From assembly GCF_900099905.1 (NCBI RefSeq), contig NZ_FNEE01000011.1, positions 130,551 to 194,550 on the forward strand: a DNA stretch of 64,000 bases, read 5' to 3'. Shown in pieces: positions 46,545-56,058 of this stretch. The stretch comes from Mesorhizobium muleiense (GTDB lineage Bacteria > Pseudomonadota > Alphaproteobacteria > Rhizobiales > Rhizobiaceae). Both the position numbers and the translations under genes were made by a program. The notes under the pieces were generated by a model. The model was not told the DNA's origin, ran no database searches, and saw nothing but the letters and a program-made list of their open reading frames with translations. Each line of letters starts with the position of its first letter. The stretch's first letter is position 1.

Positions 46545-47999
46545 GGTTTGCCCCTGTGCCTGCCGATGATCCGCCACTGAAATCCCCGGACCTGTTTGGC
46601 GCCGTCCATCGCCTGCCGGCACTTGGCACGTCAGTTCGCGAGCGGTCATTTGTGGTCCTCAACCCGTCGAGCGGCGAAGTGCTGGCAGGACGTCCGACAT
46701 GGGCGTGGAGGAGACACGGGCTGCGGTAGACGAGGCCTATGTCGCGCAGCCTGGATGGGCGGCGCTGACCGCCCGAGAGCGCAGCGACCTTCTTTGGCGA
46801 TGGCATCAGCTGATCATCGCCATGCAGGCGATCTCGCCGCGATTCTGACTGCGGAAATGGGCAAGCCGTTTGCCGAAGCCAAGTCGGAGGTTTCGCATGC
46901 GGCCGCGTATCTGCAATGGTACGCCGAAGAAGCCAATCGCATCTATGGCGAGACGATCTCCGCACCGTCTACAGACCGTCGGATGATGGTGATCAATCAG
47001 CAGATCGGTGTCGTCGGCACGATTACGCCATGGAATTTCCCAGCGTCGATGGTGGCGCGCAAGATCTCGCCGGCCCTGGCGGCGGGCTGCGCGATCGTGC
47101 TCAAACCTGCTGAACAGACGCCGCTCGTGGCAGGTGCAATGTTTGCCCTCGCGCAGCAAGCCGGCTTTCCTGACGGCGTTGTCAACCTGGTCTATGCGTC
47201 CGAAGGTGATCGCGTGGGGCCGCGAACTCTGCTCCAATGCCAAGGTCCGAAACATCAGCTTTACAGGCTCCACCGAGGTTGGCCGACTGCTCATGCGCCA
47301 GTGCTCGGACTAGATCAAGAAGGTCAGCCTCGAGCTCGGCGGCAATGCGCCCTTCATCGTCTTCGACGACGCGGATATTGACGCTGCCGTTGACGGGGCG
47401 ATCCAGGCGAAGTTCCGCAATGCCGGCCAGACTTGCGTTTTCATCGAACCGGCTTTACGTCCAATCGAGCGTTCACGATGAGTTCGTCGAGAAGTTCGTG
47501 GAGAAAGTCCGGCACTTATCGGTTGGCGACGGCTTCGCTCCGGGAGTGGACGTCTGACCACTCATCGACATGCATGCTTTGGCCAAGATCGAGTCCCACA
47601 TCGCAGATGCCGTTGCTAAGGGTGGGATAATTCGATGCGGGGCCGAACGTTTTCAACCCACAGCCTTCACCGAGATCTCCAGCATCATGGCGGTTGCGCA
47701 AGAGGAGACTTTCGGGCCGTTGGCGCCGATCATCCGCTTCCACGATGCGGATCAGGTTGTCTGTGAGGCAAACGACACGATTTACGGGCTCGCCACCTTT
47801 CCATGCCTCGAACCTGAGGCGTGTCTGGCGCGTGGCCGAGGCATTGGAATATGGCATGATTGGCATCAATACGGGGCGTATGTCTTCGGAAGCGGCGCCC
47901 TTTGGCGGCATGAAGCAGTCCGGCATCGGGCGGGAGGGTTCCCGCCACGGGCTCGAAGACTACCTCGAAATGAAGTACCTCTGCATGGGTGGAATCTAA
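46545..47999 (+). pseudogene. gabD: Succinate-semialdehyde dehydrogenase remnant, copy B
   Basis: It is closely similar to gabD at 24915-26372 but carries at least five lesions. Frame changes occur near 46690, 46825, 47215 and 47445, there are in-frame stops at 47311 (SD-stop-IKKVSLELGG) and 47557, and a frame change occurs near 47800. Recognisable pieces include GTITPWNFPASMVARKISPA, AKFRNAGQTCVF and the end RHGLEDYLEMKYLCMGGI. The catalytic Cys and Glu codons survive, but no full product is possible. Confidence 0.95.
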
Positions 48000-48000
48000 A

Positions 48001-48300
48001 TGACGTCGCCCCGAGTTTCTCCAGTTTTGGGTTCGTTTCCGGCGTGGGTTGTGCGCTGCTGGGCGGATGAAGCGACGGGGGCTGGCGCGGAGCCTTTCGC
48101 ATAGCGCAGCGCGAGCGACCGTCGCGGATTGAAGGTGGTGGCGAACTTGGCCGGTGTCTGCCAGGCGATTTGGGAGTGCGGCCGCGCGGTGTTGCAGTCG
48201 GCGCGCCACAGGCGATAGCGATGCTTGCCATGCGCATGGAATGCCATTCGACCGGTTCTGATCCGCGCAGGAGAGGATGGCGTTCGAGATGAACTGGCTG
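48001..48300 (-). pseudogene. IS3-family transposase (OrfB) C-terminal remnant
   Basis: The minus strand reads SQFISNAILSC and, in another frame, WRADCNTARPHSQIAWQTPA and KFATTFNPRRSLALRYAKGS, the typical end of an IS3-group OrfB (integrase core with the YNxxRPHSxLG motif). The rest of the element is missing. Confidence 0.8.
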
Positions 48301-48669
48301 GCATTATCACTGACCAGTGATGAGCCGGTTCAATTCCCGGGCAACCAAGTGCCCTCGACCGTGCTGAATAGTGCGCCTTTGCCATACCGGCGGATTAGCG
48401 CGGCCGACCTTACTTCGGCATGATGCGAGCAATTTCTGCACCAGGCGCGCAACGTATGCCACTCCCTCAGATCGCCCAGCGATACGTCTGGGCCTGCATG
48501 TTTGCTGCCTTCTGCGATGGCTTGCCGACACTTTCGGCTCGCCGGGTGTGATGATCTTCTTCTGCGTCTTTCCCTCTCGGCGATATTGCCGTTCGGCCGT
48601 CCCGACCAAGGCCAAACCTCGGGCCGTTTTCCCGTTCCCGGGTCGAGCTTGAACGTCTCGTCGATGATG
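48301..48669 (-). pseudogene. Unidentified protein remnant
   Basis: The minus strand reads LGDLREWHTLRAWCRNCSHH, AEVRSAALIRRYGKGALFS, a Cys-containing small-protein pattern that I have seen in rhizobial hypothetical proteins but cannot name. No start is identifiable and the end is fused to unrelated sequence. Confidence 0.35.
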
Positions 48670-48807
48670 TTCTGGCGTGCTGCGAGCTCAACGCCGAGGC
48701 GCTTGGCATCGATGCATGGCACGACATATTGCGGCGGTGTCGCACGTGTTCGACGGTTTGGGCTTCAGGATCGTGCGGATGGGCCACGCTTTTCTGGCGG
48801 CGCGAAA
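48670..48807. repeat. Dispersed repeat X, copy 2
   Basis: It matches 36643-36783 (see there). The two copies keep the same minus-strand frame (CIDAKRLGVELAARQN), pointing to a common coding ancestor. Confidence 0.75.
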
Positions 48808-49032
48808 CACGGGCAATGCGCGTTCAAAACCTGACAAAGGCAGAAACTTGTCAGGTTCAATCCAACCGCCATCCGGGCACTGCGGAGGGTTTTCAAAGCA
48901 TATTCATGCACTTGCGCGCTGAGCCCGCTGGCATGGACCTTGCAACGCTTGCAGCAGGACGGTATGCAATGGAGCAGACGAGGATGTTCTCTCCCCTGAA
49001 CCGTGTGCCGTCTCTGAGAGGGAAATAAGCTC

Positions 49033-50226
49033 GTGCAGAAAATCTCACAACCTTTGACAACGGCTTTGGAGAACAACGTGGTGTTGCAGATCGAGTCCCC
49101 GGCTCCTTCGATTCAAGCGGAAACCTGGCTGCGTGGCGAGCCCCTCACCAGCTTCGAGCCCGGCAAAGTGTACATCGTCGAATTTTGGGCAACTTGGTGC
49201 GGTTCGTGTGTGGACGGGATGCCCCATCTGATGCAGCTGCAGGAGAAATACAGGGAAAGCGGCGTTGAGATCGTAGGAGTCGCGGCTAGTGAACGCGCTC
49301 CAACGGCCGATGAGGCCCGAAGCACGTTGGACGCTTGGTTGACGGAAAAGTTCCCGAATCTGAACTATCGGATCGCATTCGACTCCACAGGCGAAATGGA
49401 CAAGCTTTGGCTGGAGCCCAGCTTTTCTTTCTGGATTCCCACCAGTTTCGTGGTCGACCGAGACGGCTGCATCGCCTTTATTGGTGAACCGACGGAACTC
49501 GATGAGGTCTTGCCGAAGGTGCTTAACGGCAGCTGGCGCACCAGCGATCAGGCAAAATCCGCCGATGCGGAGCGGATCGCGGAAGGCGAACCCATAGCGC
49601 GCGAACAAGCGCTGAAGAAGCCGATCAAGGACAGATATCGGGCGGCGGTGGAGAAAAAGGATTGGAAGACGGCGCTCTCGGCGATCGAAGAAGGCATCGC
49701 CTTGATGCCGGACAACCTCGGTTTCCGCCGTTCTCATGTGAATCTGTTGCTTCACAAAATGAAGGACATGCAGGTCGGCTTGCCCGTCATGCGCCAATTC
49801 GTTCGCGACGCGATCAACAGAAACTCCGAGAATTGGATGGTTGCGGCGTTAGACGAGCTCTTCTTTCCGAACCTTGACCATTCGCACTTTCCGTCTGCTG
49901 AGCGCTTGGCGATGGGAAAACAGCTGTCCGAACACATCCTGGCACTGAATCCCCCGGAAAGCGACAAACGTAAGCTCCTGCCTTATCGTTTGGCAGCCCT
50001 GTACTATCACGAGAGCGGCAACAAAGATCGGGCGATCGAGTTGATCGAGCTGGCACTGAAGTCGCAGGGCGGTCCGGAGCGTATCCGGGACCAAGATGAA
50101 CAGGACGAAATATCGCATTTGCTGCAGTTCCTGGCCTACTTCAAGGGTGAGAAGGTTTGTTACGGCGCTCTGTGTGCGGCTCCAAACAATGGCCGATTCG
50201 ACAGCTGGTATACCGTTTGCGGCTGA
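49033..50226 (+). CDS. TlpA-type thioredoxin fused to TPR-like repeats
   Basis: The product has 397 residues from GTG 49033, with GAGAGGGA upstream. Residues about 45-165 are a TlpA/ResA-like thioredoxin fold with active site WATWCGSCVDGMP (Cys56, Cys59), GVEIVGVAASERA and FWIPTSFVVDRDGCIAFIGE. The rest is helical with TPR-like pairs (AAVEKKDWKTALSAIEEGIA, LLPYRLAALYYHESGNKDRA). No signal peptide is visible, so a cytoplasmic location is likely unless the true start lies upstream. It is intact among remnants; the partner is unknown. A hairpin follows. Confidence 0.85.
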   Translation: MQKISQPLTTALENNVVLQIESPAPSIQAETWLRGEPLTSFEPGKVYIVEFWATWCGSCVDGMPHLMQLQEKYRESGVEIVGVAASERAPTADEARSTLDAWLTEKFPNLNYRIAFDSTGEMDKLWLEPSFSFWIPTSFVVDRDGCIAFIGEPTELDEVLPKVLNGSWRTSDQAKSADAERIAEGEPIAREQALKKPIKDRYRAAVEKKDWKTALSAIEEGIALMPDNLGFRRSHVNLLLHKMKDMQVGLPVMRQFVRDAINRNSENWMVAALDELFFPNLDHSHFPSAERLAMGKQLSEHILALNPPESDKRKLLPYRLAALYYHESGNKDRAIELIELALKSQGGPERIRDQDEQDEISHLLQFLAYFKGEKVCYGALCAAPNNGRFDSWYTVCG

Positions 50227-50363
50227 CCGCCAGCTTATGTGAGGGACAGAATTGGCCGGGCGGACAGCTCTTGATGCGAACGGCGCAAACCCCCGCCCGG
50301 CTTGCTAAATCACCTGGGCCGCTCTTTTGGACCTAAGTCCGAAGGACTGCGGCCTTCTACGAT

Positions 50364-50385
50364 GCCCGCCTTTGTTTAGGCGGGC
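50364..50385 (+). terminator. Hairpin after the TlpA/TPR gene
   Basis: GCCCGCCT (50364-50371) pairs with AGGCGGGC (50378-50385) around a 6-base T-rich loop, about 140 bases after the stop. There is no T-run downstream. Confidence 0.5.
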
Positions 50386-51161
50386 TATGAGCTGAGCTAC
50401 GGGTTTTGCCCGCTTCTAACCGTTCGCCAGCCTGGCGCAGGTGCCTCTCAACACCTCCACCACACCAAGGTTTCATGCGGGTAGCGAATTCGATCTTGGC
50501 GGCATGGCCATTAAGCACATGGGATGGCCTCGCTGGCGGCATGCCTGTGATCTGGTGCTGCAGCCCACGCTTGCCTCCGCCAGCGGTTCGATGAGGCAGC
50601 CTGTCGCACAATTGATATCAGGACTTCAATGCCGGAACACCGGCGCCACCCTCAATTCAATAAATGAGGTGTCGCGCACCACGGTTGGCTGCTTGATCCA
50701 GGCAATTCCGGCCGCCGTCATCCTCAATGAGGTGACCTCGACCAGAGCCTCGGCCTTGAATGGCATGATCGAGGTGCATGGGTGCGGCCACCGTCATTTT
50801 CGTCAATCCGAACGGGATTTCTTGCAACCGCTTTGCGGCTTTATCCAACACGCCAAGGGCCGCGCTGTCGACAGGTGGCGCGAGCTTGGCGCCGAGGCGT
50901 CCACGTCAACAGATTCTTCTGACAATCGGGACTTGTACGATCACCCCAGGGGGGCGAGAGCCCATGACGATCATCGTCGCGCCGGCCGCGATCTGAAGCA
51001 GGCGTCGGCGCGTCTCCCGCCTATCTTCTGGCGAGGCTTCGGTGAAAGACGCCGATGGCGGAACGGAAACACCAGGACCGGCTGAATAGATCCCGAGCTG
51101 TGCGATCGCGTTCGGCCAAGTTGAGGAAAGCGAGCTGAATGCAGGACTTTGCACGCTAGCA
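50386..51161. other. Unassigned stretch
   Basis: A plus-strand frame of 214 codons (50441-51085) and several minus-strand frames have no recognisable family. The 3' extension of the dsbA copy runs through part of this region as an artefact of a frameshift. Confidence 0.35.
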
Positions 51162-51522
51162 CCGCGTTGCCGGGCCATATAAGAGATTTGGCCCGGCGCG
51201 AGAAGCGGCACTCGTGGCCAAAGAACGGGATCGCACCGGCCGCCACGCTGTCAAAATGCCGAAGTTGTGATCCGGCACGACGCTTAGCTTCTTCCCGCTC
51301 TTTGGCGATGAAGCGTTCCAGCGTGTGAATCTTGAGCACACCTGAAATCACTTCGTCGCCGAGAACCAACGCCGGCGTGACGTTGATGTACAGCTCCTTG
51401 GCGAGCGCGCAATTGCGCTCGAGGACGTTTTCGATGGCGCGGTCTTCCATGTCCCGCTTGAGCTGCTCAACCTCGAGGCCAACGTGTCGTGCGATAGTCA
51501 AGATGTCGAATTGGCTGAGCTG
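51162..51522. repeat. 361-bp dispersed repeat (dsbA 3' segment), copy 2
   Basis: It is nearly identical to 38125-38485. Here the repeat continues into the rest of the dsbA gene, so this copy is the likelier source. Confidence 0.92.
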
Positions 51523-51958
51523 GCCGCGAGCAGCCATAAGGGCGTGATGGAACGCCTCATATTTTCCCTGTTTGCTGGAGGCGAGCGCCGCCAGTGCGGC
51601 AAATTTGGAACCCGGTCTCTTGCCCGGACAATGTTTGTAGACAACCTTCAGCATGGGATCATGCTTGAGGGCTTGCTGGATTGTACGGTCTTCCGCCCGG
51701 CACCGCGGGCAGTTGTAGTCCAAAAATAAGACGAGAGGGACGTCGCCATTCGGGTTGCCAGCAGTTGGCGCAGCGGCGTCGTTTAAGAGTGCGTCGCGCC
51801 GCTCTGGAATGAGCTTCCGCCAAAACGCGACGAGCCGGCTATGGTTTTCATGCTGGCGCACGTAGTCTTTGGCAACTGGACCATATTGCGTCGCCAGCCC
51901 GAAAAAAAGCAGGGCTAGGGCTGAAAGAGCGATACGGCCGGCTTTTGGCGTAAGGCAT
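51251..51958 (-). pseudogene. DsbA-family thiol oxidoreductase with two small frameshifts
   Basis: The core is intact: LVLFLDYNCPRCRAEDRTIQ (CPRC active site), KVVYKHCPGKRPGSKFAALA, AKELYINVTPALVLGDEVIS. The signal peptide (AGRIALSALALLFFGLATQY) is readable, but ATG 51958 is one base out of frame across an AAAA run. At the 3' end, loss of one base near 51268 removes the stop found in the other copy and extends the frame to 50971. A GTG at 51861 could start a leaderless form. It probably acted as a periplasmic disulfide enzyme. Confidence 0.8.
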
Positions 51959-52560
51959 GGTTAGGCTCCAATTAACAGTGAACGGCAGGGCGGCAACGGC
52001 TGGCCTTTTGACGTCAAAGGGGGCACCGCTTTAATGCCTCACCCGCTGTTCGCGGATGACGGGAGGTCAAGGGGCTCGTGCTATTCGAAGAGATGCGGTG
52101 GGATGGCTGGGCCCAACAGCCGACCCATCCGTGAGCGGCGCTGTGTGCGTGCGAACTGCCCCCGCGGTCGCCGTTCGCCGAGCGGCTTCAGGCGGCCGAG
52201 TGCGATGGCTGAGCGTGACTGCAGCAAACACCTGCACGTAAAGCTGGGATAAGAGGGCTTAGGGCGCGCGGGACTCGCGCTGCGGTGTGCGGGATTATAT
52301 TCAACAATTCTTGTCTCCTAACCGGATCGAGGCAGGTTCCTCCCTCCCGGGCATCTCCCGTCGCTGCGCTCCGGTCGAACGTTGCACCAAGGGTCCTTGC
52401 AAGCCCCGCGCCAATCGCGATGTCGGCACTTCAGGAAGTGATTGCGCGGGCGGCAGGTGGGCAGTGGTCAGCGCGCCTTTCCAGAATATCGCTCGCATAA
52501 ACGTCCGGCGAGCGGCTCCGAGCGTACCTGCCATCGCCGGGCTCTGCGACAGCCTGAAAT
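51959..52560. other. Gap before the sulfotransferase gene
   Basis: I see no gene; short frames on both strands overlap and lack ribosome sites. Confidence 0.4.
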
Positions 52561-53424
52561 CTACGAACCAAATCCGAATCGCTCGTTGAGTCTCGTCCCT
52601 CCCAGCGCGGTAAACCGCGCCTCGATCTCGGCATTCCAGCAAGCCTCCCACGAAGTTCGCCCGCTGGACAGGGTGAAGGTCTGCTGTCCGATTAGCTGGT
52701 TTAAGATCAGCTCAGGCTGCGGCGGCCGCTCGATCTCGCAAAACTCTACAATTCTGCGAATGGTCTCGAGCTGAACTTCGCGTCCTTGGTCGCCTATGAT
52801 CTGCTCATAGCTCAATCCAAGAACATTCTCCTGATCCGCCCACGGTGCCACTGGATGGCAGCGATCATTGAAAATGAAAGGCGCGATCTCATCGAAGTAC
52901 TTCAGCATTTTGTCAGGTCCGTCCGGCTCATTGCGCCACGTAATCTCAGCCCTCTCAGGCGGGCACCAATCGCTGTCACCTACATATCGCATCTGCGACA
53001 CAATTGCCGCACGCATTTCGCGCGAAAGAAAGACGATCTTGAAATCCGCTAAACAATGGCGAGTGCCGATGTCGCACGGTAGATGCCCATAGCCAAACTG
53101 ACCGGGCTGAATAAAGCGCGAGGATATCTCGATCGGTATCCATAGAATATTTTCGGAATGAGTGAAGCGAGCTCGCTCGACATCCACAAAGCGGAAGTCT
53201 CCAAGATAGTCTTTATTAAAGAACACATCCGACTGTACAAGCCCGAGCAGTCCAAGCAGACGGGCATATAGGTGGGTGCCCGCCTTCGGAATGGAACATA
53301 TCATAACCCGCGAGCTTGAGCGGCCGGCCGTCGGCTTGATTGACCAAGATTCATTCGAGCAGGGATAAAGTGGAAAGGGTTGACCCGCGATATCGCGCAG
53401 CTCTTCTGGAAGCGGGTGAAACAT
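52561..53424 (-). CDS. Sulfotransferase-family protein
   Basis: The product has 287 residues from ATG 53424, with AGGAAA upstream. The 5'-phosphosulfate loop is visible as ICSIPKAGTHLYARLLGLLG (PKAGTHL at 46-52), and the 3'-phosphate-binding strand-helix as FLSREMRAAIVSQMRY. The later LGLSYEQIIGD and end LNERFGFGS fit the PAPS-dependent sulfotransferase fold. It is a cytosolic enzyme that would sulfate a small molecule or glycan. It is not close to NodH as I know it. The upstream region holds an AT-rich palindrome resembling one before the aminotransferase operon, which suggests shared control. Confidence 0.82.
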   Translation of the reverse strand: MFHPLPEELRDIAGQPFPLYPCSNESWSIKPTAGRSSSRVMICSIPKAGTHLYARLLGLLGLVQSDVFFNKDYLGDFRFVDVERARFTHSENILWIPIEISSRFIQPGQFGYGHLPCDIGTRHCLADFKIVFLSREMRAAIVSQMRYVGDSDWCPPERAEITWRNEPDGPDKMLKYFDEIAPFIFNDRCHPVAPWADQENVLGLSYEQIIGDQGREVQLETIRRIVEFCEIERPPQPELILNQLIGQQTFTLSSGRTSWEACWNAEIEARFTALGGTRLNERFGFGS

Positions 53425-54125
53425 TGTGGTTTCCTCACTGTTGCAGCGGCTTTTTTAAACAGCCGGAGCCAATGCGCGACAGGACAAGTTCCTGACCAGC
53501 TTGACCCCAAGCAGTCGCGCCCTCTGTTGCCGTACCAGAGAAGTAAAGCCCGTCGCATGCGCTAGCCGCGAGACGAACCGCTAGTACGGGTGGCATCGGC
53601 AAGCTCGTGGCCAACTTGCTGAGATGAGCTATTTACCAAACGCCACGTCGGCGTTCCCTAGAGATGTAGTCACCTTGTCATGCCCCCGTTTTCGATCGGA
53701 CGATGAACCTAATCATAGAAGAACGCAAGTAAGATTGGTTATGTCGCCAATATACTAATGAATATATTTTCCCAGACGGCACCGCTTGCGTTGCCGTGCA
53801 GTCGTCCCCACTGCCCTGACGACGAGGACACCACGGTTTGCGCGGCGCATGCGCAGCCAGTAAAGTAAGCTCCATTGACAGCATCGGGCCAGGAGACGTC
53901 GTTAAACGAGGCCACTCGCAAGACCGCCTCGCGAGCGGCCGAGCGCATGCCCTCGCGTCCATTGCCCCGACTGCCGAGACATGGGCGCGAACGGAGCGGC
54001 AGCCGGAATCCGATATCGACCTTGTCTATGATCTGCGTCAGTGAACCGTCAGCGAGACTCGAATATGCAGGGCTTTGCTAGGCCTTCGCGGGTCGACTGC
54101 CAGCTTGGAACGAACACTAAGACAC
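53425..54125. other. Divergent control region between sulfotransferase and RpiR genes
   Basis: It is AT-rich around 53690-53775, unlike its GC-rich neighbours, and contains the palindrome listed next. No coding sequence is supported. Confidence 0.5.
53749..53769. promoter_or_regulatory. AT-rich palindrome, site A
   Basis: ATATACTAATGAATATAT has the form ATATA(C)-N6-ATATAT and is set in A/T-only flanks. A similar element, ATATATTTATGGATATAT, precedes the aminotransferase operon at 59931. It is a candidate operator for the RpiR or GntR protein of this locus, or a shared promoter core. Confidence 0.5.
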
Positions 54126-54941
54126 ATGCGGAAGCCCCGACATACACAGAAATTGCTGCTAGACATCATCTATGATGCAATTAACACGGCTCCGAATGCG
54201 CTCGCACGTATAGCTCTGTATGTTGCACAAGACCCCGAGGCTGTTCTGGCGCTGTCCATTGCCGACCTTGCGCGCAACACCGCTACCGGTTCTGCTTCAA
54301 TTGTAAGATTTTGCCGAACCTTGGGACTCTCGGGATTTCGCGAGTTTAAGATTGCGCTCAGCGGCGAAATTGAGCGGCGGAAGTTGAGCGGCGAACTGGC
54401 TGAACGCGCGCCATCAGAAGCTGTAGACACAGCTCCTCGGATCGCCATCCTCAGTTCTGCTTTACAAAACTCAATTTCCGCGTCCGCTCGTGGTTTTGAC
54501 GACCTTCAAATTAGTGGGTTTGCCAACCGCATCCGAGCGGCCCGACGCGTCGAACTGTTCGGCACGGGGCCGTCATCCGTCTGCGCTGATATTCTGGCCA
54601 TGCGACTGATCTGCCTAGGTTTCCCCGCACATTGCTCGGGGTCCGCCACCGTGTCTCACGCTCTCGCGCGAGGGCTTGGCTCGTTGAGCCTCGCCATTGG
54701 CATTTCGTCGCGTGGCCACACTGTGGAAACCAAGGATTTTCTGGCTATTGCGCGCGAAACCGGAGCATACACGATTGCCATTACGACCCGCGTTGACTGC
54801 CCGATCGCCCGGACTGCGGACGAGGTGGTATTGTTTACCTCGGCTGAGGCTTGGCCACAGGCCGGGTCGGCGATGCACGTGCCGCCTCTGGTGTTGCTGA
54901 GCGAATATCTTTGCCAGTGTCTGCAGATGGCGGAAGTCTGA
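54126..54941 (+). CDS. RpiR/MurR-family transcriptional regulator
   Basis: The product has 271 residues from ATG 54126; an in-frame extension to 54075 is less family-like. The N-terminal HTH_6 domain is clear (LARIALYVAQDPEAVLALSI, LARNTATGSASIVRFCRTLG, LSGFREFKIALSGEI). A C-terminal SIS sugar-phosphate-binding domain follows (RVELFGTGPSSVCADILAMR, LSLAIGISSRGHTVETKDF, YTIAITTRVDCPIARTADEV). RpiR regulators sense phosphorylated sugars or sugar-like metabolites, which suits the adjacent kinase and aminotransferase genes. A broken paralogue lies at 63445-63915. Confidence 0.93.
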   Translation: MRKPRHTQKLLLDIIYDAINTAPNALARIALYVAQDPEAVLALSIADLARNTATGSASIVRFCRTLGLSGFREFKIALSGEIERRKLSGELAERAPSEAVDTAPRIAILSSALQNSISASARGFDDLQISGFANRIRAARRVELFGTGPSSVCADILAMRLICLGFPAHCSGSATVSHALARGLGSLSLAIGISSRGHTVETKDFLAIARETGAYTIAITTRVDCPIARTADEVVLFTSAEAWPQAGSAMHVPPLVLLSEYLCQCLQMAEV

Positions 54942-55518
54942 ATCCCCACCAAGGCCAATTCGGGCAGTTCCGAGGTTATTTCCGGATCCCACCTCGGTCT
55001 TCGTCGCGCGTGCTCGCGTGCACGAGCCATTGAAGCGATAAACTTGAACCGCACTTTCGACTGTGCGTACTGCGTGCTTGTTACATGGAAACGACGAACT
55101 CACCGAGCAACCCTCTTGCCACGGCGCGCGGGTGTTTGGTGATCATAGGGGAAGCTTCAACAATTGAGAAGCTGACGAACTACTACACCGGGATCAAACC
55201 GGAGGACAAGGCAGGTTCCTCGTCGTTGGCAAGGCTGCAGCACCAGGTCGACTCCGTGACCTAGGCGGTCCATGCGCAAGGTTCGACGGCGCGCTCGCCG
55301 ACTGAGTGGCGCTGGAGGGCCTCGAGAGGGCATGGGTCGGCCGCAGCAGCGTGGGACGCAGGAAGGCAGGCAAGATCCTGGCTTCCTTCTTCACCGACAG
55401 CAAGTCAGCGGCTCCTTTTGCCGGTCGGCAGATCGGTGGACCAGGTCGAGCTTCTTCCATGTCCACTTCTACGTTTGCCACGGTGTTCGGGAATTCCCGG
55501 GAGATTGGGGGCTGACAT
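54942..55518. other. Gap between RpiR gene and the end of the coupled operon
   Basis: No gene is recognised on either strand; no clear terminator is found for the two convergent transcription units. Confidence 0.4.
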
Positions 55519-56058
55519 CTATCGCGTGCTGCCACGAAGGTTGGTATTGACGTATTTCGCGAGGTCTAGCGCGGAGATGCTACCAACCAATTGGTCCAGA
55601 CTCATTTCGGCCGAGATTGAGGCGGAATGCTCCAGGAGTGCAAGGAGATCATCCCTGTGCTTCGAATGGTGGTTCTCCAGGTGCATCTCGACCTTTCGCG
55701 CGATGACGTCCGCGAAACTCGCCCTTGTCCCAAAAAGCGGATCGTTGATTAACGCCGTCGGTCGTTCCTGTTCGAGAACCCAATTTATCGCCAGGGTCCC
55801 GTTCGATCTCAAGAATACGATCTCCAGCTCCGCGTCGGCAGGTCGCGATGTGGCAATGGAGAACCCCGCGTCCGCCAGAGCCCTGGTATCCTTATCCACA
55901 GCCTGATTGAATGCGGCCAAATTGACATGATGAATGTCAATGTCGTTCGGCGCACGCTGGATGAACTGCGAAAGGACGCTACTGCCCGCTACCCAGCTAT
56001 CTTTGCTCCGATTGCGCGAAATGGCGACCAACGCAATGCGCATCAGCTCGGGCATCAT
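55519..56058 (-). CDS. Nucleotidyltransferase-fold protein (last gene of the five-gene operon)
   Basis: This 179-residue protein has the minimal nucleotidyltransferase pattern: WVAGSSVLSQFI (Gly25-Ser26) followed by APNDIDIHH (Asp39, Asp41). A C-terminal segment, FADVIARKVEMHLENHHSKH with RDDLLALLE, looks like the AbiEii-type or KNTase-like helical end. The substrate is unknown: it could transfer NMP to the pathway product or be a relative of toxin/aminoglycoside nucleotidyltransferases. Its start overlaps the methyltransferase stop by 4 bases, so it is translated with the biosynthetic genes. The end lies before a non-coding gap. Confidence 0.65.
   Translation of the reverse strand: MMPELMRIALVAISRNRSKDSWVAGSSVLSQFIQRAPNDIDIHHVNLAAFNQAVDKDTRALADAGFSIATSRPADAELEIVFLRSNGTLAINWVLEQERPTALINDPLFGTRASFADVIARKVEMHLENHHSKHRDDLLALLEHSASISAEMSLDQLVGSISALDLAKYVNTNLRGSTR

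Noticed and set aside
48849..48876. A possible tts box (GTCAGGTTCAATCC) before the TlpA/TPR gene
   Set aside because: Only the first half matches; the TCG core and the CCTA end are missing.
50364..50410. A tRNA-like stretch (TAGCTCAG on the minus strand)
   Set aside because: The rest of the cloverleaf cannot be built; only a simple hairpin is supported.
50971..51250. The ~90-residue C-terminal extension of the dsbA copy
   Set aside because: Comparison with the copy at 38.2 kb shows that it results from loss of one base that removed the original stop.
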